From assembly GCA_035293805.1 (NCBI GenBank), contig DATGMD010000092.1, forward strand, positions 14,638 through 78,637: DNA of 64,000 bases. The letters run 5' to 3'. A program made the position numbers and the translations under genes. Position 1 is the first letter of the stretch, and the number at the start of each line of letters is the position of its first letter. Below the pieces are notes generated by a model. The model was not told where the DNA came from and did no database searches. It saw nothing but the letters and a program-made list of their open reading frames with translations. Positions 52,347 to 60,634 of this stretch are shown here, piece by piece. The stretch comes from JAJPHF01 sp035293805. Lineage in GTDB: Bacteria > Chloroflexota > UBA6077 > JAJPHF01.

Positions 52347-53455
52347 CGCCGGCTGTCCAGCGTCTGGCGGGCGTACTCCGCAAACCGTGGGTCCACGAGG
52401 GAGGCGACGTCCGGCTTCTGCCCCACGTAGCCGCGCTGGACCATCCAGTCGAGCATGGCCAGCGTGGTATCGAGGTTGATGCGCCCATCCCGCGCCATGG
52501 GGTAGTGGCCCATGCGGTCGAGCACCTGGGGGTCGAGGTTGCTGGCGCGCGCCAGCAGCGCCATCACCGCCTCCCGGTCGCGGCCGTTCTCGATCGCGTC
52601 CATATAGTCGCGGCCGCCCCGCAGGTAGGCGACGGCCCAGCGGTCCGCGGCATCCTGGCGCTCGCGCGCGAAGCGGTCCGAGAAGAGGACGACGGCGAGC
52701 TGGGCGCCGGGCAGGTAGTCGCCGGTTTCGCGCGCGCGGGTCGCCACGCCCCGCATCTCGCTGAGCGTGGCAAACGGCTCCGGCAGGACCGCTCCTTGAA
52801 GCTGCCCGGTGGCCAGGGCGCCGAGCATGTCCGGGAACGGCATGAAGACCGACTCCGTGTCGTCCAGCCCCAGCCCTGCCTCCGCCAGCATGCGGTCGAG
52901 CGCCCACTCGGTGATCACCCCGCGCGCGGGCTGCCCGACCCGCTGACCGCGCAGGGCGGTCAGGTCCGCGCCGGCCGCCACGGCGGAGCCGTTGGGCACC
53001 ATCAGCGGCAGGCCGGCCGAGCCCGCCTCCAGGTGCGCGGCGTCGAGGACCAGATCGAGGCGGATGCCCCGCGCGAGCGCGTTGAAGAAGGCGGCGCTGT
53101 ACGAGCCGATGCCGGCGTCCAGCTCTCCGGTGCTGAGTGGCGGCATGGCATCGGCCGCGCTCGCGAACTCCACGCGCTGCGGATCGATGCCTTCCTCTTG
53201 AAAGTAGCCGCGCTCCACGGCTAGGATCAGCGGCAGGGCCAGCCCCTGCGGAATGCCCAGCCGCACGGTCGCCAGCGGCGCCGGTGTCGGCGTGGCGGCG
53301 GGCGTGGGGCTGCCGGCGGGGGTGCTGGCGGGCGGGCTGGTGGCGGCGGGGCCTTCGCGCGTGGCTGGCTGCCCGCAGGCGAGGCCCAACCAAAGCAGGC
53401 TGGCGCCGAGAAGTAGCGGCAGGCGCCGACGCAGGCTTGGGCGTGTGCTCGGCAT
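52343..53455 (-). CDS. NMT1/SsuA-type solute-binding lipoprotein (SBP6)
   Basis: Binding lipoprotein of 370 residues; Arg-rich start, lipobox LGLAC (Cys27) and a Thr/Pro linker (TPAGSPTPAATPTPAPL). Marks: YFQEEGIDPQRVEFASAADA, AFFNALARGIRLDLVLDAAH, FPDMLGALATGQLQGAVLPE, GYVGQKPDVASLVDPRFAEY. No enzyme gene follows on its strand; instead a GAF-PAS histidine kinase is divergent from it, so SBP6 could serve signalling. It has a recognisable promoter with an inverted repeat on the -10 box. Confidence 0.92.
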   Translation of the reverse strand: MPSTRPSLRRRLPLLLGASLLWLGLACGQPATREGPAATSPPASTPAGSPTPAATPTPAPLATVRLGIPQGLALPLILAVERGYFQEEGIDPQRVEFASAADAMPPLSTGELDAGIGSYSAAFFNALARGIRLDLVLDAAHLEAGSAGLPLMVPNGSAVAAGADLTALRGQRVGQPARGVITEWALDRMLAEAGLGLDDTESVFMPFPDMLGALATGQLQGAVLPEPFATLSEMRGVATRARETGDYLPGAQLAVVLFSDRFARERQDAADRWAVAYLRGGRDYMDAIENGRDREAVMALLARASNLDPQVLDRMGHYPMARDGRINLDTTLAMLDWMVQRGYVGQKPDVASLVDPRFAEYARQTLDSRR

Positions 53456-53494
53456 TCACTCCACCGAGGCCGAAAAATGGATGGCGACTTCCCA

Positions 53495-53526
53495 ATCAGT
53501 ATAAACTGATAGCGAGAATCTCCGAA
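53495..53526 (-). promoter_or_regulatory. Candidate SBP6 promoter with inverted repeat over the -10 box
   Basis: Minus strand TATACT (53503-53498) and TTCGGA (53526-53521) lie 17 bases apart. The -10 box is inside the palindrome ATCAGT-ATAA-ACTGAT (53495-53510), a likely repressor or activator site. The stretch is much richer in A+T than its surroundings. Confidence 0.5.
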
Positions 53527-53618
53527 GACTCCCAGCGTCCGACCGGCCGGACACCTGGCGCGCGACGAACCATGTTGGGGCGAGGGAGGGCTCGGCCAAC
53601 GCCGCGAGGACGCTGCCC

Positions 53619-55247
53619 TTGAGCATACCGTGCCAGGCTGATCGGTCGATAGGTTGCGCGCGGCCTTCTGCCACGGCGCGGCTGCAGGCGGTGGCGGCCG
53701 CGACCAGCCGGATCGCCAGCCAGCCGTTTACCGCCGATGTCGGCGCCCTGGTTGTCGAGCAGGCGGCCGAGATCCTCGAAGCTCGCGACGCCCGCCTGGC
53801 GCTGCTCGACGCCGATCCGCGCTGGCTGGTGCTGCACCACGCGGTGGGCCCCGCCGCTCCGCACGTCGGCGCACGGCAGCCGAGCGGCGCGGGTGTGCTC
53901 GGTCAGGTCGTCCAGAGGGGCGAGGCCGTCCTGGCCGTCGCGGGTGGGGAGGGTTGCTGCGAGGGCGACACGCCGGGCCTCGCGGGCGCGGGCAGCGTGC
54001 TTGCCGTGCCGATCCGTATCCCCGAGGGGCTGGTCCTGGGCGCGGTGGCGGTGGCGCGCGGTCCCGACGATCCGCCGTTTGCGGACGCCGATCAGTGTGC
54101 GCTGCAAGTGCTCGCGGATCTGGCGGCCGCCCGGCTGGGCGCGGTGCACGAGAGCGCGGCCCTGCGCGCCCGCGCGCAGGAGCTGGCGGTCCTCGATCCG
54201 GCCTGGCGCCCGCCCGTCGCGCAGGCCGGCGACTTCGTGACCGTGACCCGCCGGGGTCAGATCATCGACGCCGACGAGGCTGCCTGCCGCATCCTGGGGT
54301 ACTCGCGCCAGGACCTCCTCCAGCTCCGACTCGTGGACTTGATCCCGCTCCCGCCGGGCGTGGACGAGTCACAGGCGCTGATCCCCTTGCGCGAGCGGGT
54401 GTTCCAGGGCGCTCCGGTCCACTTCGACGCCTCGCTGCTTCGGCGCGACGGGCGATTGATCCCGGTGCGCGTCAACCTGCAGGCGTTGCCGCAGCCCGAC
54501 GGGCCGGTGGTCCGCGGCGTGATCCGCGACCTCTCCATGGACCGACAGGCGGACGCCCAGGCCGTCCGCATGGAGAAGATGCGCCTGTTGTCCGAGATCG
54601 GGTCCGGCCTGGCTCACCACCTGAATAGCCCTCTCGCCGTCGTGCTCGGCAACGCCGAGATGCTGCTGGAGGAGGGCGCGCAGCCCGAGCAGCGGGTGTT
54701 GCTGGAGCCGATCCGGGACGCCGCCAACCGCATCGCCGACGCCGTGCGGGAGGTCCACCGCTTCGCCCGCCCCGCGCTGGTCGGCGCCTGGACCAGCGTG
54801 GACGTGAACCAGATCGCCGTGGAGGCGGTCGAGGCGGCCCGCGAGGCGCACCGGCCCGCGCCGGACCGCCCAATCCGCATGTCCGTGGAAACGCAGCCGG
54901 TTCCCGCCGTGTACGGTAGCCCGAGCGAGCTACGCGAGATGGCAGGAGAGCTGCTCAGCAACGCCGTGCAGGCGCTGCCGCGGGGTGGCACGATCGTGGT
55001 CCGCACGGCGCGGACGGATGACCACGTCGAGTTCAGCGTGACGGACGACGGCGTCGGGATGTCCGCCGAGGTGCGGGAGCGCTGCACCGATCCGTTTTTC
55101 ACCACGCGCCGCCCGACCGGCAATGGCTTTGGGCTCACGCGCGTCTACGACACCGTCCTCCGGCACGGCGGGCAAACGGCCATCGAGAGCGCCGAGGGGC
55201 GCGGCACCCGCGTGACGGTGAATCTGCCCATCGCCGAGGCCGGCTGA
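53619..55247 (+). CDS. GAF-PAS sensor histidine kinase
   Basis: Soluble kinase of up to 542 residues. GAF domain about 35-175, PAS about 205-305 (GQIIDADEAACRILGYSRQD), HisKA with the H-box GSGLAHHLNSPLAVVLGNAE (His333/334), HATPase with GELLSNAVQALPRGGTIVVR, VTDDGVGM and GFGLTRVYDT. The NtrB/AtoS-like H-box suggests an NtrC-type partner regulator, but no response-regulator gene is adjacent. The start is uncertain: TTG 53619 after GAGGACG, or a GTG further in. Divergent from SBP6. Confidence 0.88.
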   Translation: MSIPCQADRSIGCARPSATARLQAVAAATSRIASQPFTADVGALVVEQAAEILEARDARLALLDADPRWLVLHHAVGPAAPHVGARQPSGAGVLGQVVQRGEAVLAVAGGEGCCEGDTPGLAGAGSVLAVPIRIPEGLVLGAVAVARGPDDPPFADADQCALQVLADLAAARLGAVHESAALRARAQELAVLDPAWRPPVAQAGDFVTVTRRGQIIDADEAACRILGYSRQDLLQLRLVDLIPLPPGVDESQALIPLRERVFQGAPVHFDASLLRRDGRLIPVRVNLQALPQPDGPVVRGVIRDLSMDRQADAQAVRMEKMRLLSEIGSGLAHHLNSPLAVVLGNAEMLLEEGAQPEQRVLLEPIRDAANRIADAVREVHRFARPALVGAWTSVDVNQIAVEAVEAAREAHRPAPDRPIRMSVETQPVPAVYGSPSELREMAGELLSNAVQALPRGGTIVVRTARTDDHVEFSVTDDGVGMSAEVRERCTDPFFTTRRPTGNGFGLTRVYDTVLRHGGQTAIESAEGRGTRVTVNLPIAEAG

Positions 55248-55252
55248 CCCGA

Positions 55253-55969
55253 TCACTGGCTCGGGCGAGCTAGCCCCTCCAGGTACGCCAGCGAGCGCCG
55301 CGTCTGCTCGTAGGCATCGGTGGCGCCCGCCAGCACCTCGGGGGCCTTCGCCGCGAAGAGCGGGTACGCGCTCAACTCGCGCAGGATGCGGGCGTTCTCG
55401 GCGCTGTGCCCCGGGTCCGCCGTCGCGTGGACCGCGTAGAAGTCGCCTGCCTCGCCGGCGCCCTCGGGCCCCGCGCCCGCCGCGGCGCGCGTCGCGCGCC
55501 CGGACATGTATTGGCTCACCACCTCCTTCACCCACGCCCGCCCCAGCTCGTAGAGCGGGGTGTGCTCGGCCGCCCACCACGCGCGTTCCAGCGCCTCCTG
55601 GAGCGGCGGGAACGGCCGCGGCATCCGGTCCACCGGGAAGCCCTGGCGCCGCAAGCGTTCCAGCAGGAGCTGATCGTGAGGCGCCGGCTGGCTCTCTTCG
55701 TGGGCGTGTTCCCGATAGTGCGCCGCCAGCGCCGCATACATCGGCTCGTCCGCGGCCCACGCGGCGCAGGTCGCCGCGCTGCGCTGGAGCAGCGGCACCG
55801 TCTGGGCGACCTGGTGGTAGACCTGTGCCTGGAGCGCGAAGCTGCGCTCGCGGTCAAGCGTCCCGTCGAGCCAGGCCCGCGTGACCGGGTGCCCGGCGAG
55901 GAGCGCCACGGTGTCGCTCGCAATCGCCCTCAGCCGGGCCAGAAGCGTATCGACTGCCGCCGCCTGCAT
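55253..55969 (-). CDS. Haem-oxygenase-fold enzyme (TenA/PqqC/HDO-like)
   Basis: All-helical protein of 238 residues. GGAGGACC precedes the ATG at 55969. Two possible metal-ligand clusters are visible: AHYREHAHEESQPAPHDQL (His84, His88, Glu91, His98) and YAVHATADPGHSAE (His181, Asp185, His188), the latter matching the H-x3-D-x2-H helix of haem-oxygenase-like di-iron oxidases and of CADD-type proteins. The start LLAGHPVTRAWLDGTLDRER recalls PqqC/TenA. It may oxidise or cleave a small organic acid with O2; a thiaminase-like role is less likely. It converges with the GAF-PAS kinase, five bases apart. Confidence 0.8.
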   Translation of the reverse strand: MQAAAVDTLLARLRAIASDTVALLAGHPVTRAWLDGTLDRERSFALQAQVYHQVAQTVPLLQRSAATCAAWAADEPMYAALAAHYREHAHEESQPAPHDQLLLERLRRQGFPVDRMPRPFPPLQEALERAWWAAEHTPLYELGRAWVKEVVSQYMSGRATRAAAGAGPEGAGEAGDFYAVHATADPGHSAENARILRELSAYPLFAAKAPEVLAGATDAYEQTRRSLAYLEGLARPSQ

Positions 55970-56157
55970 GTTGGTCCTCCGAATACGCCCCCGCGGGCAC
56001 GCCACGCGGTCGGCACCGCGCGCGGCGCTGCCCGCCCGGGACGCAGCTGGATTGGAGCTGCCTGTAAGGTGGAGCAGCCAGCGCCTTGGAGGCGCGGCTC
56101 GCGTGGCCGCCCCGCCTGGCTGCAAACTGCTGTAATCGAGTATAGGCGACGACCGCC

Positions 56158-57318
56158 TTAGCTCTCGGGGACCCGGCCGATCTCGGTCAGCACCTCCTCG
56201 ATCAGGTCGGTGCCCCACAGGCTGGCGAACGTGGCGTCGGAGACGGGCTCGGGGACGAGGCCCAGGTCGCGGAAGAACTGGTAGCAGTAGAGCATCCCCT
56301 CCTGGGTGGGAACGCCGTTCGGGTTGAAGCCGGGCAGCTCCATGTCGTGTACGGTGGCCGCGTCGAGCCCCGTGTTGCGCGCGATGATCTCCTCCAGCTC
56401 GGCGCGGCGGGCATCGCCCAGGCGTCCCGCACGGGCGTCGAGCAGCTCGCGGATGGCCTTCACGTAGGCGCGCGCGAACGCCTTGCCGGCGGGGCGGTTG
56501 TTGTAGAAGTCCGTGGAGAAGGCGATCAGGCCGAGCGCGAAGTTCGGGTAGAGCACCGAGGTGGGCACGGTGCTGACGATCGTGCCCTGGCGCAGCGCCC
56601 GCGTCTTGAACGGCTCGCTCATCAGCGCGGAATCGACGGCGCCGTTCGCCAGCGCGGGCACCATGTCGGGGAACGTCAGCGGCTGGATGTTCAGGTCGTC
56701 GAGCGTCATGCCGACGCGCTGCAAGCCGTTGGCGAGCGCGCAGGCGCTAGTCGTCGCCTTGCCGGGCGGCGTGATCGCGATGCTCATGCCGCGCATGTCC
56801 GTCAGCTCGTGGCCGCGCCCCTGGTCGTATAGCTCCTTGCGTACGACTATGGCCTGGTACTGCACACCGGGGCGGAAGGAGCCCGTGTCCAGGACGGCCT
56901 TGAGCGGCACGCCGCGCGCCAGCGCGTTCAGCGTGGCGGGGTTCGGGCCGACCGTTACCGTATCGACCTGGCCGGTGCCCACGGCCGGGATCATCTCCGA
57001 CGTGCTCGGGAACGGGATCAGCTCGGGGTCGATGCCCTCCTGCTGGAAGTAGCCCTTGTCCACGGCGATGTCGAGCCCCGCGTCGCTGGCCGTCCGCGCC
57101 GTCGAGATGCGGACGTGGGTCAGCGCGGCGGGCGCGGCGGCAGTCGGGGCGCCGGCGGTCGCCCCTGGCGCTCCCGAGGTGCCCGCGGCCGGGGCTGTCG
57201 CGGGCGCCGCGGCCGGCTTCGCGCCGGCCTGGGGCTGGCCCGACGTGCAGGCGGCCAGGTAGGTGGCGAGCGCCAGCACGGCCAGGCCGCGGGCGGACAA
57301 GTGACGAACGTTTCGCAT
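56158..57318 (-). CDS. NMT1/SsuA-type solute-binding lipoprotein (SBP7)
   Basis: Binding lipoprotein of 386 residues; lipobox LAAC (Cys24), Ala/Pro/Gly linker of about 45 residues. GGAGAGAG precedes the ATG at 57318. Marks: DKGYFQQEGIDPELIPFPST, ATLNALARGVPLKAVLDTGS, FPDMVPALANGAVDSALMSE. The C-terminus (SLWGTDLIEEVLTEIGRVPE) is close to that of SBP8. It lies between a DUF559 gene and the haem-oxygenase-fold gene, all on the minus strand. Confidence 0.92.
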   Translation of the reverse strand: MRNVRHLSARGLAVLALATYLAACTSGQPQAGAKPAAAPATAPAAGTSGAPGATAGAPTAAAPAALTHVRISTARTASDAGLDIAVDKGYFQQEGIDPELIPFPSTSEMIPAVGTGQVDTVTVGPNPATLNALARGVPLKAVLDTGSFRPGVQYQAIVVRKELYDQGRGHELTDMRGMSIAITPPGKATTSACALANGLQRVGMTLDDLNIQPLTFPDMVPALANGAVDSALMSEPFKTRALRQGTIVSTVPTSVLYPNFALGLIAFSTDFYNNRPAGKAFARAYVKAIRELLDARAGRLGDARRAELEEIIARNTGLDAATVHDMELPGFNPNGVPTQEGMLYCYQFFRDLGLVPEPVSDATFASLWGTDLIEEVLTEIGRVPES

Positions 57319-57346
57319 GCTCTCTCCATTGCTGGCGGTGGCGGAG

Positions 57347-57462
57347 GACCCCTCACCCCCCAGCCCCCTCTCCCCCATAGGGGAAAGGGGGAGGACGCCG
57401 GCGCCGCCTTCGCCAGAAGCCCCCGCCCCCTATGGGGGGAGGGGGTTGGGGGAGGGGGTCAG
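57347..57462. repeat. G/C-run inverted-repeat element
   Basis: Begins GACCCCTCACCCCCCAGCCC and ends GGGGGTTGGGGGAGGGGGTC, so its ends are imperfect inverted repeats. Inside are a CCCCC-ATA-GGGG hairpin and the block AAAGGGGGAGGACGCCGG. Its right edge (GGTCAG) contributes the stop codon of the DUF559 gene. Confidence 0.8.
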
Positions 57463-57848
57463 CTCTCAGCCATCTTTCGCTCGGATATCATGCCGTGAAT
57501 CACGCCAAGCACACCGCCCAGGTCGTTGAGCACAACGTCATTGCTGAACCGCACGATGCGAGTGCCACGCGCAGCGAGCAGCGCGGCGCGGGCCGCGTCA
57601 TATTCTGGCTGCTCGGCGTGCACGGAGCCGTCCACCTCCACGACCAACCCGGCCGCATGACAATAGAAGTCGACGATGAACCCCTCGATCACTTGCTGTC
57701 GCCGAAAGCGGAGGCCGTCGAGCTGTTTTCTGCGAAGAGCTGCCCACAGCCGCTTCTCTGCGGGCGTCATCTCCTTGCGGAGCGCCTTCGACCGCTCAAT
57801 CTTGGCGCTCGCGACTCGCTGTCCCTTGACGACCCACTGGGAAGTCAT
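57459..57848 (-). CDS. DUF559-domain endonuclease-like protein
   Basis: A 129-residue protein related to very-short-patch-repair endonucleases: ALRKEMTPAEKRLWAALRRK, LRFRRQQVIEGFIVDFYCHA, VVEVDGSVHAE and ARGTRIVRFSNDVVLND. Catalytic-type acidic residues are Asp of VDF and Glu/Asp of VEVDG. GGAG precedes the ATG at 57848; the longer frame adds residues without family match. Stand-alone DUF559 genes are frequent and mobile, their role unclear. Both sides carry G/C-run elements. Confidence 0.9.
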   Translation of the reverse strand: MTSQWVVKGQRVASAKIERSKALRKEMTPAEKRLWAALRRKQLDGLRFRRQQVIEGFIVDFYCHAAGLVVEVDGSVHAEQPEYDAARAALLAARGTRIVRFSNDVVLNDLGGVLGVIHGMISERKMAES

Positions 57849-57930
57849 GCCGAACTCCGCCTGCTCCTCATCCCGATGGGGACCTAGGCCTGGGTATCTA
57901 CGCAACCCAGCTCATCCCCGCGCAAGCCGC

Positions 57931-57982
57931 CGGCTCCCCCTTCCCCTCCGCGGGGGGAAGGGGCCTGGGGGGTTAGGGGTCA
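57931..57982. repeat. G/C-run inverted-repeat element, short copy
   Basis: CGGCTCCCCCTTCCCCTCCG faces GGGGGGAAGGGGCCTGGGG, an imperfect hairpin. The right edge GGGGTCA provides the stop codon of the amidohydrolase at 57980, like the copy at 57347. Confidence 0.65.
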
Positions 57983-58819
57983 TACTCCCAGCACGCGCTC
58001 GGCGTTCGCGTGGAAGACCTTCTCCAGGATCTCGTCGGCGTAGCCCAGCTCGCCCCACTCGCGGAACAGGCGCTCGTAGGGGATGCTCGGGTAGTCGCTG
58101 CCGAACATGATCTTGTCGCGCAGCCGGCCTCGCACGTCGCGCTTCAGCGCCTCCGGGAAGTATTTCGGCGCCCAGCCGGATAGCTCCCAGTAGACGTTGC
58201 CCTTGTGCAGCGCCACGGCGGTCATCTCGTCCACCCACGGCCAGCCGGGGTGCGCCGCCACGATCGTCAGGTTCGGGAAGTTCGCCGCCAGCTCGTCGAT
58301 GGCCGAGGGATGGGCGTGGCGAATGATCGCGCCGTGGCCGCCGGCCATGCCCGCCCCCATGCCGGTCGTGCCGACGTCGATCATCGCCGGCGCGTGCAGG
58401 CTGTCGATCAGCTCCCAGAGCGGCCAGAGCCGCCGGTCGTTCACGGCGTAGCGGCCCATGATGGGGTGCATGTGGAAGCCGAGCAGGTGCAGGTCCTCGA
58501 TGGCGTGGCGCGCGTCGTCCAGCGCCGACGGCTTCCACGGATCGACGGCCGCCCAGCCCTGGATGATCTGCTCAGGATGGCGGGCGCGCAGTGCGGCAAC
58601 GTAGTCGTTCGAGCACGGCTTGCTGCCGGTGATCGACTCGATGTCGAAGGCGACCAAGATCACCTCGACGCCGGCCGCGCTAAAGTCCGCGATCACCTCG
58701 TCCTCGGTCTTCGGCGTCCAGGCGTGGTGCCAGTACTTCGCCAGCGCCTCGGGGTAGGGGTCCTGCGAGCGGACCCACTGCTCGGTGCCCGGGTAGGCGT
58801 GAAGGTCGATACGTCTCAA
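57980..58819 (-). CDS. Amidohydrolase-2 family protein (short form)
   Basis: TIM-barrel metal-dependent hydrolase of 279 residues. The N-terminal metal motif is reduced to IDLHAYPG (one His instead of H-x-H); later residues are kept: GFHMHPIMGRYA, IVAAHPGWPWVDE, and IMFGSDYPSIPYERLFREW. Only a TTG (58819) is available as start, with GTGAGGGC upstream. It follows the DhbE-like ligase by 78 bases on the same strand. Possible role: decarboxylation or hydrolysis of an aromatic or lactone intermediate. Confidence 0.88.
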   Translation of the reverse strand: MRRIDLHAYPGTEQWVRSQDPYPEALAKYWHHAWTPKTEDEVIADFSAAGVEVILVAFDIESITGSKPCSNDYVAALRARHPEQIIQGWAAVDPWKPSALDDARHAIEDLHLLGFHMHPIMGRYAVNDRRLWPLWELIDSLHAPAMIDVGTTGMGAGMAGGHGAIIRHAHPSAIDELAANFPNLTIVAAHPGWPWVDEMTAVALHKGNVYWELSGWAPKYFPEALKRDVRGRLRDKIMFGSDYPSIPYERLFREWGELGYADEILEKVFHANAERVLGV

Positions 58820-58823
58820 GGTG

Positions 58824-58858
58824 CCCTCACCCCGACCCTCTCCCAGGAGGAGAGGGGG
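58824..58858. repeat. G/C-run hairpin
   Basis: CCCTCACCCCGACCCTCTCC is partly mirrored by GGAGGAGAGGGGG. A small member of the same family, just upstream of the TTG start of the amidohydrolase. Confidence 0.55.
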
Positions 58859-58897
58859 AACTCTGTCTTGCTCACATCGCAGCGTGGCGCGGGCTGG

Positions 58898-60556
58898 CTA
58901 CGCCGTGGCTTTCTCGGCCTCCAGCTTGCTGGCGACCATCTCCACGAGCGCCTTCTTCGATACCTTGCCGAAGGTGGAGACGGGGAAGTCGTCCAGCACC
59001 TCCAGGCGCTCGGGCAGCTTGAACCGCGCGATCTCCTTGTCGCTCAGGAACTGCACCAGCTCGGGGAAGGTCAGCGCGTGGCCGGGCCGCAGGATCACGC
59101 AGGCGCACATGCGCTCGCCCAGCACGGGGTCGGGCATGCCGACGCAGGCGACGTTCTGGACGGCCGGATGCTGGAGGATCAGGTTCTCGATCTCCTCAGC
59201 GCTGATCTTCTCGCCGCCGCGGTTGATGAGGTCCTTCTTGCGCCCCTCGACCATGTAGCGGCCCGAGGGATGCTTCCGCATCAGGTCGCCCGAGCGGTAG
59301 AAGCCGTCGGTCGTGAAGGCGCGGGCGTTGTACTCCGGCACGCCGTAGTAGCCACGCAGCGTGTACGGGCCGCGCGCTAGGAACTCGCCCACCTCGCCGT
59401 CGGGCACCTCGTTGTCGTCGTCGTCCACCAGGCGCACCTCGTCGTCGGGCGAGACCGGCAGGCCGACCGTTTCCAGCCGCACGTCCTCCGGGTCGTCGAA
59501 GCGCACGAACATCAGCATGCCCTCGGCCATGCCGAAGTTCTCCTGCACGAAGACGTTGGGGATCAGCTCCTTCGTGCGGATGCGCACCTCCGGCTGGAGG
59601 CGCTGGCCGCCGCTCTGGATCGCCACCAGCGACGACAGGTCGTGCTGGGTGATCGATGGATCGTTGATCCAGCGAATGAGCAGCGCCGGCACCACGGCGA
59701 CGTGCGTGACGCGGTGGCGCTCCACCAGCGGGAACACGTCGGTGGGGCGGGTGCTGGTGCTGAGCACCACGCGCCCGCCGTGCAGCAGCAGCCCCTGAAG
59801 GCCCGGGCAGGCGAGCGGCAGGTTGTGCGCGATCGGCAGCACGAGCAAGAGCGCGCTGTCGGGGCCAATGCGGGTTACCTCGCAGGCGCACTTCGAGTTG
59901 TAGATGTAGTCGTTGTGCGTGCGCGGGATGAGCTTCGGGATGCCCGTCGTGCCGCCCGAGAGCTGGAAGACGGCGGGATCGGTGGGGTCGATCTGCGCCT
60001 GGATGGCCTTCAGCTCGTCGGGCGAGCGCGTGGGCTGCTTCGCCAGCAGCTCGCGGAGGGAGAGGAAGCCGGGCGGCGTCTCGCCCAGGATGATGCCCAG
60101 CCTGAGCGTTGGGCTCTCGTCGCGGATGCGGCCGACGAGCGCGGTGAAGTCGAAGTCGCCCTGGCGGTCGGGCATGGCGCAGGCCACCGCGCCCGACAGC
60201 GCCACGAACTGGCTCACCTCGTGGTAGCGGTGTGACGGCAACGCCATGATCGGGATGGCGCCGATCTTCTGCAGCGCGAAGTAAAGATAGACGAACTCGA
60301 CCACGTTCGGCAGCTGCACCACGATGCGGTCGAGCGGCCGCAGCCCCGCGTCCAGCAGGTTGAGCGCCAGCCGCGTGCTGCGCTCGTCGAGCTGCCGGTA
60401 ACTGACCTGCTCGTCGCGGTCGATGACGGCGACACGGTCGGCGAACCGCGCGAAGCGTTCCGCGAACTGATCCGCGATCGTGCGGTCTTCCCAGTAGCCC
60501 CGCTCGCGGTACCGCGCCGCATACTCCGGCGGAAACTTAACGACACCTTCCAACAT
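58898..60556 (-). CDS. DhbE/EntE-like aryl-acid AMP ligase (possible salicylate ligase)
   Basis: Adenylate-forming enzyme of 552 residues, closest in motif to 2,3-dihydroxybenzoate-AMP ligases: RGYWEDRTIADQFAERFAR, phosphate loop LSGGTTGIPKLIPRTH (from residue 200), FGMAEGMLMFVR, RSGDLMRKHPSGRYMVEGRK and DLINRGGEKISAEEIENL. The acid pocket reads AHNLPLACPG: Asn245 equals DhbE Asn235, and Cys250 stands where DhbE has Ser240. Salicylate-activating relatives carry Cys there, so salicylate is my preferred substrate. With no carrier-protein or siderophore gene nearby, CoA may be the acceptor, as in salicylate-CoA ligases. AGGAGC precedes the ATG at 60556. Confidence 0.87.
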   Translation of the reverse strand: MLEGVVKFPPEYAARYRERGYWEDRTIADQFAERFARFADRVAVIDRDEQVSYRQLDERSTRLALNLLDAGLRPLDRIVVQLPNVVEFVYLYFALQKIGAIPIMALPSHRYHEVSQFVALSGAVACAMPDRQGDFDFTALVGRIRDESPTLRLGIILGETPPGFLSLRELLAKQPTRSPDELKAIQAQIDPTDPAVFQLSGGTTGIPKLIPRTHNDYIYNSKCACEVTRIGPDSALLLVLPIAHNLPLACPGLQGLLLHGGRVVLSTSTRPTDVFPLVERHRVTHVAVVPALLIRWINDPSITQHDLSSLVAIQSGGQRLQPEVRIRTKELIPNVFVQENFGMAEGMLMFVRFDDPEDVRLETVGLPVSPDDEVRLVDDDDNEVPDGEVGEFLARGPYTLRGYYGVPEYNARAFTTDGFYRSGDLMRKHPSGRYMVEGRKKDLINRGGEKISAEEIENLILQHPAVQNVACVGMPDPVLGERMCACVILRPGHALTFPELVQFLSDKEIARFKLPERLEVLDDFPVSTFGKVSKKALVEMVASKLEAEKATA

Positions 60557-60575
60557 TCTGTTTGCTCCTAGCCTC

Positions 60576-60628
60576 CCAGAGGACGTGGGGGACGCTCCGC
60601 GGCCGCGGGTGTCCCCCACGTCCTCTGG
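60576..60628. repeat. Perfect 18-bp inverted repeat, 17-base loop
   Basis: Arms 60576-60593 and 60611-60628 are exactly complementary; the loop itself contains CCGCGGCCGCGG. It starts 19 bases upstream of the DhbE-like ATG and covers its 5' untranslated region. Confidence 0.92.
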
Positions 60629-60634
60629 CGGAGT

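Noticed and set aside
58898..60556. Siderophore biosynthesis locus around the DhbE-like gene
   Set aside because: No isochorismate synthase, carrier-protein or NRPS gene in the window; neighbours are catabolic.
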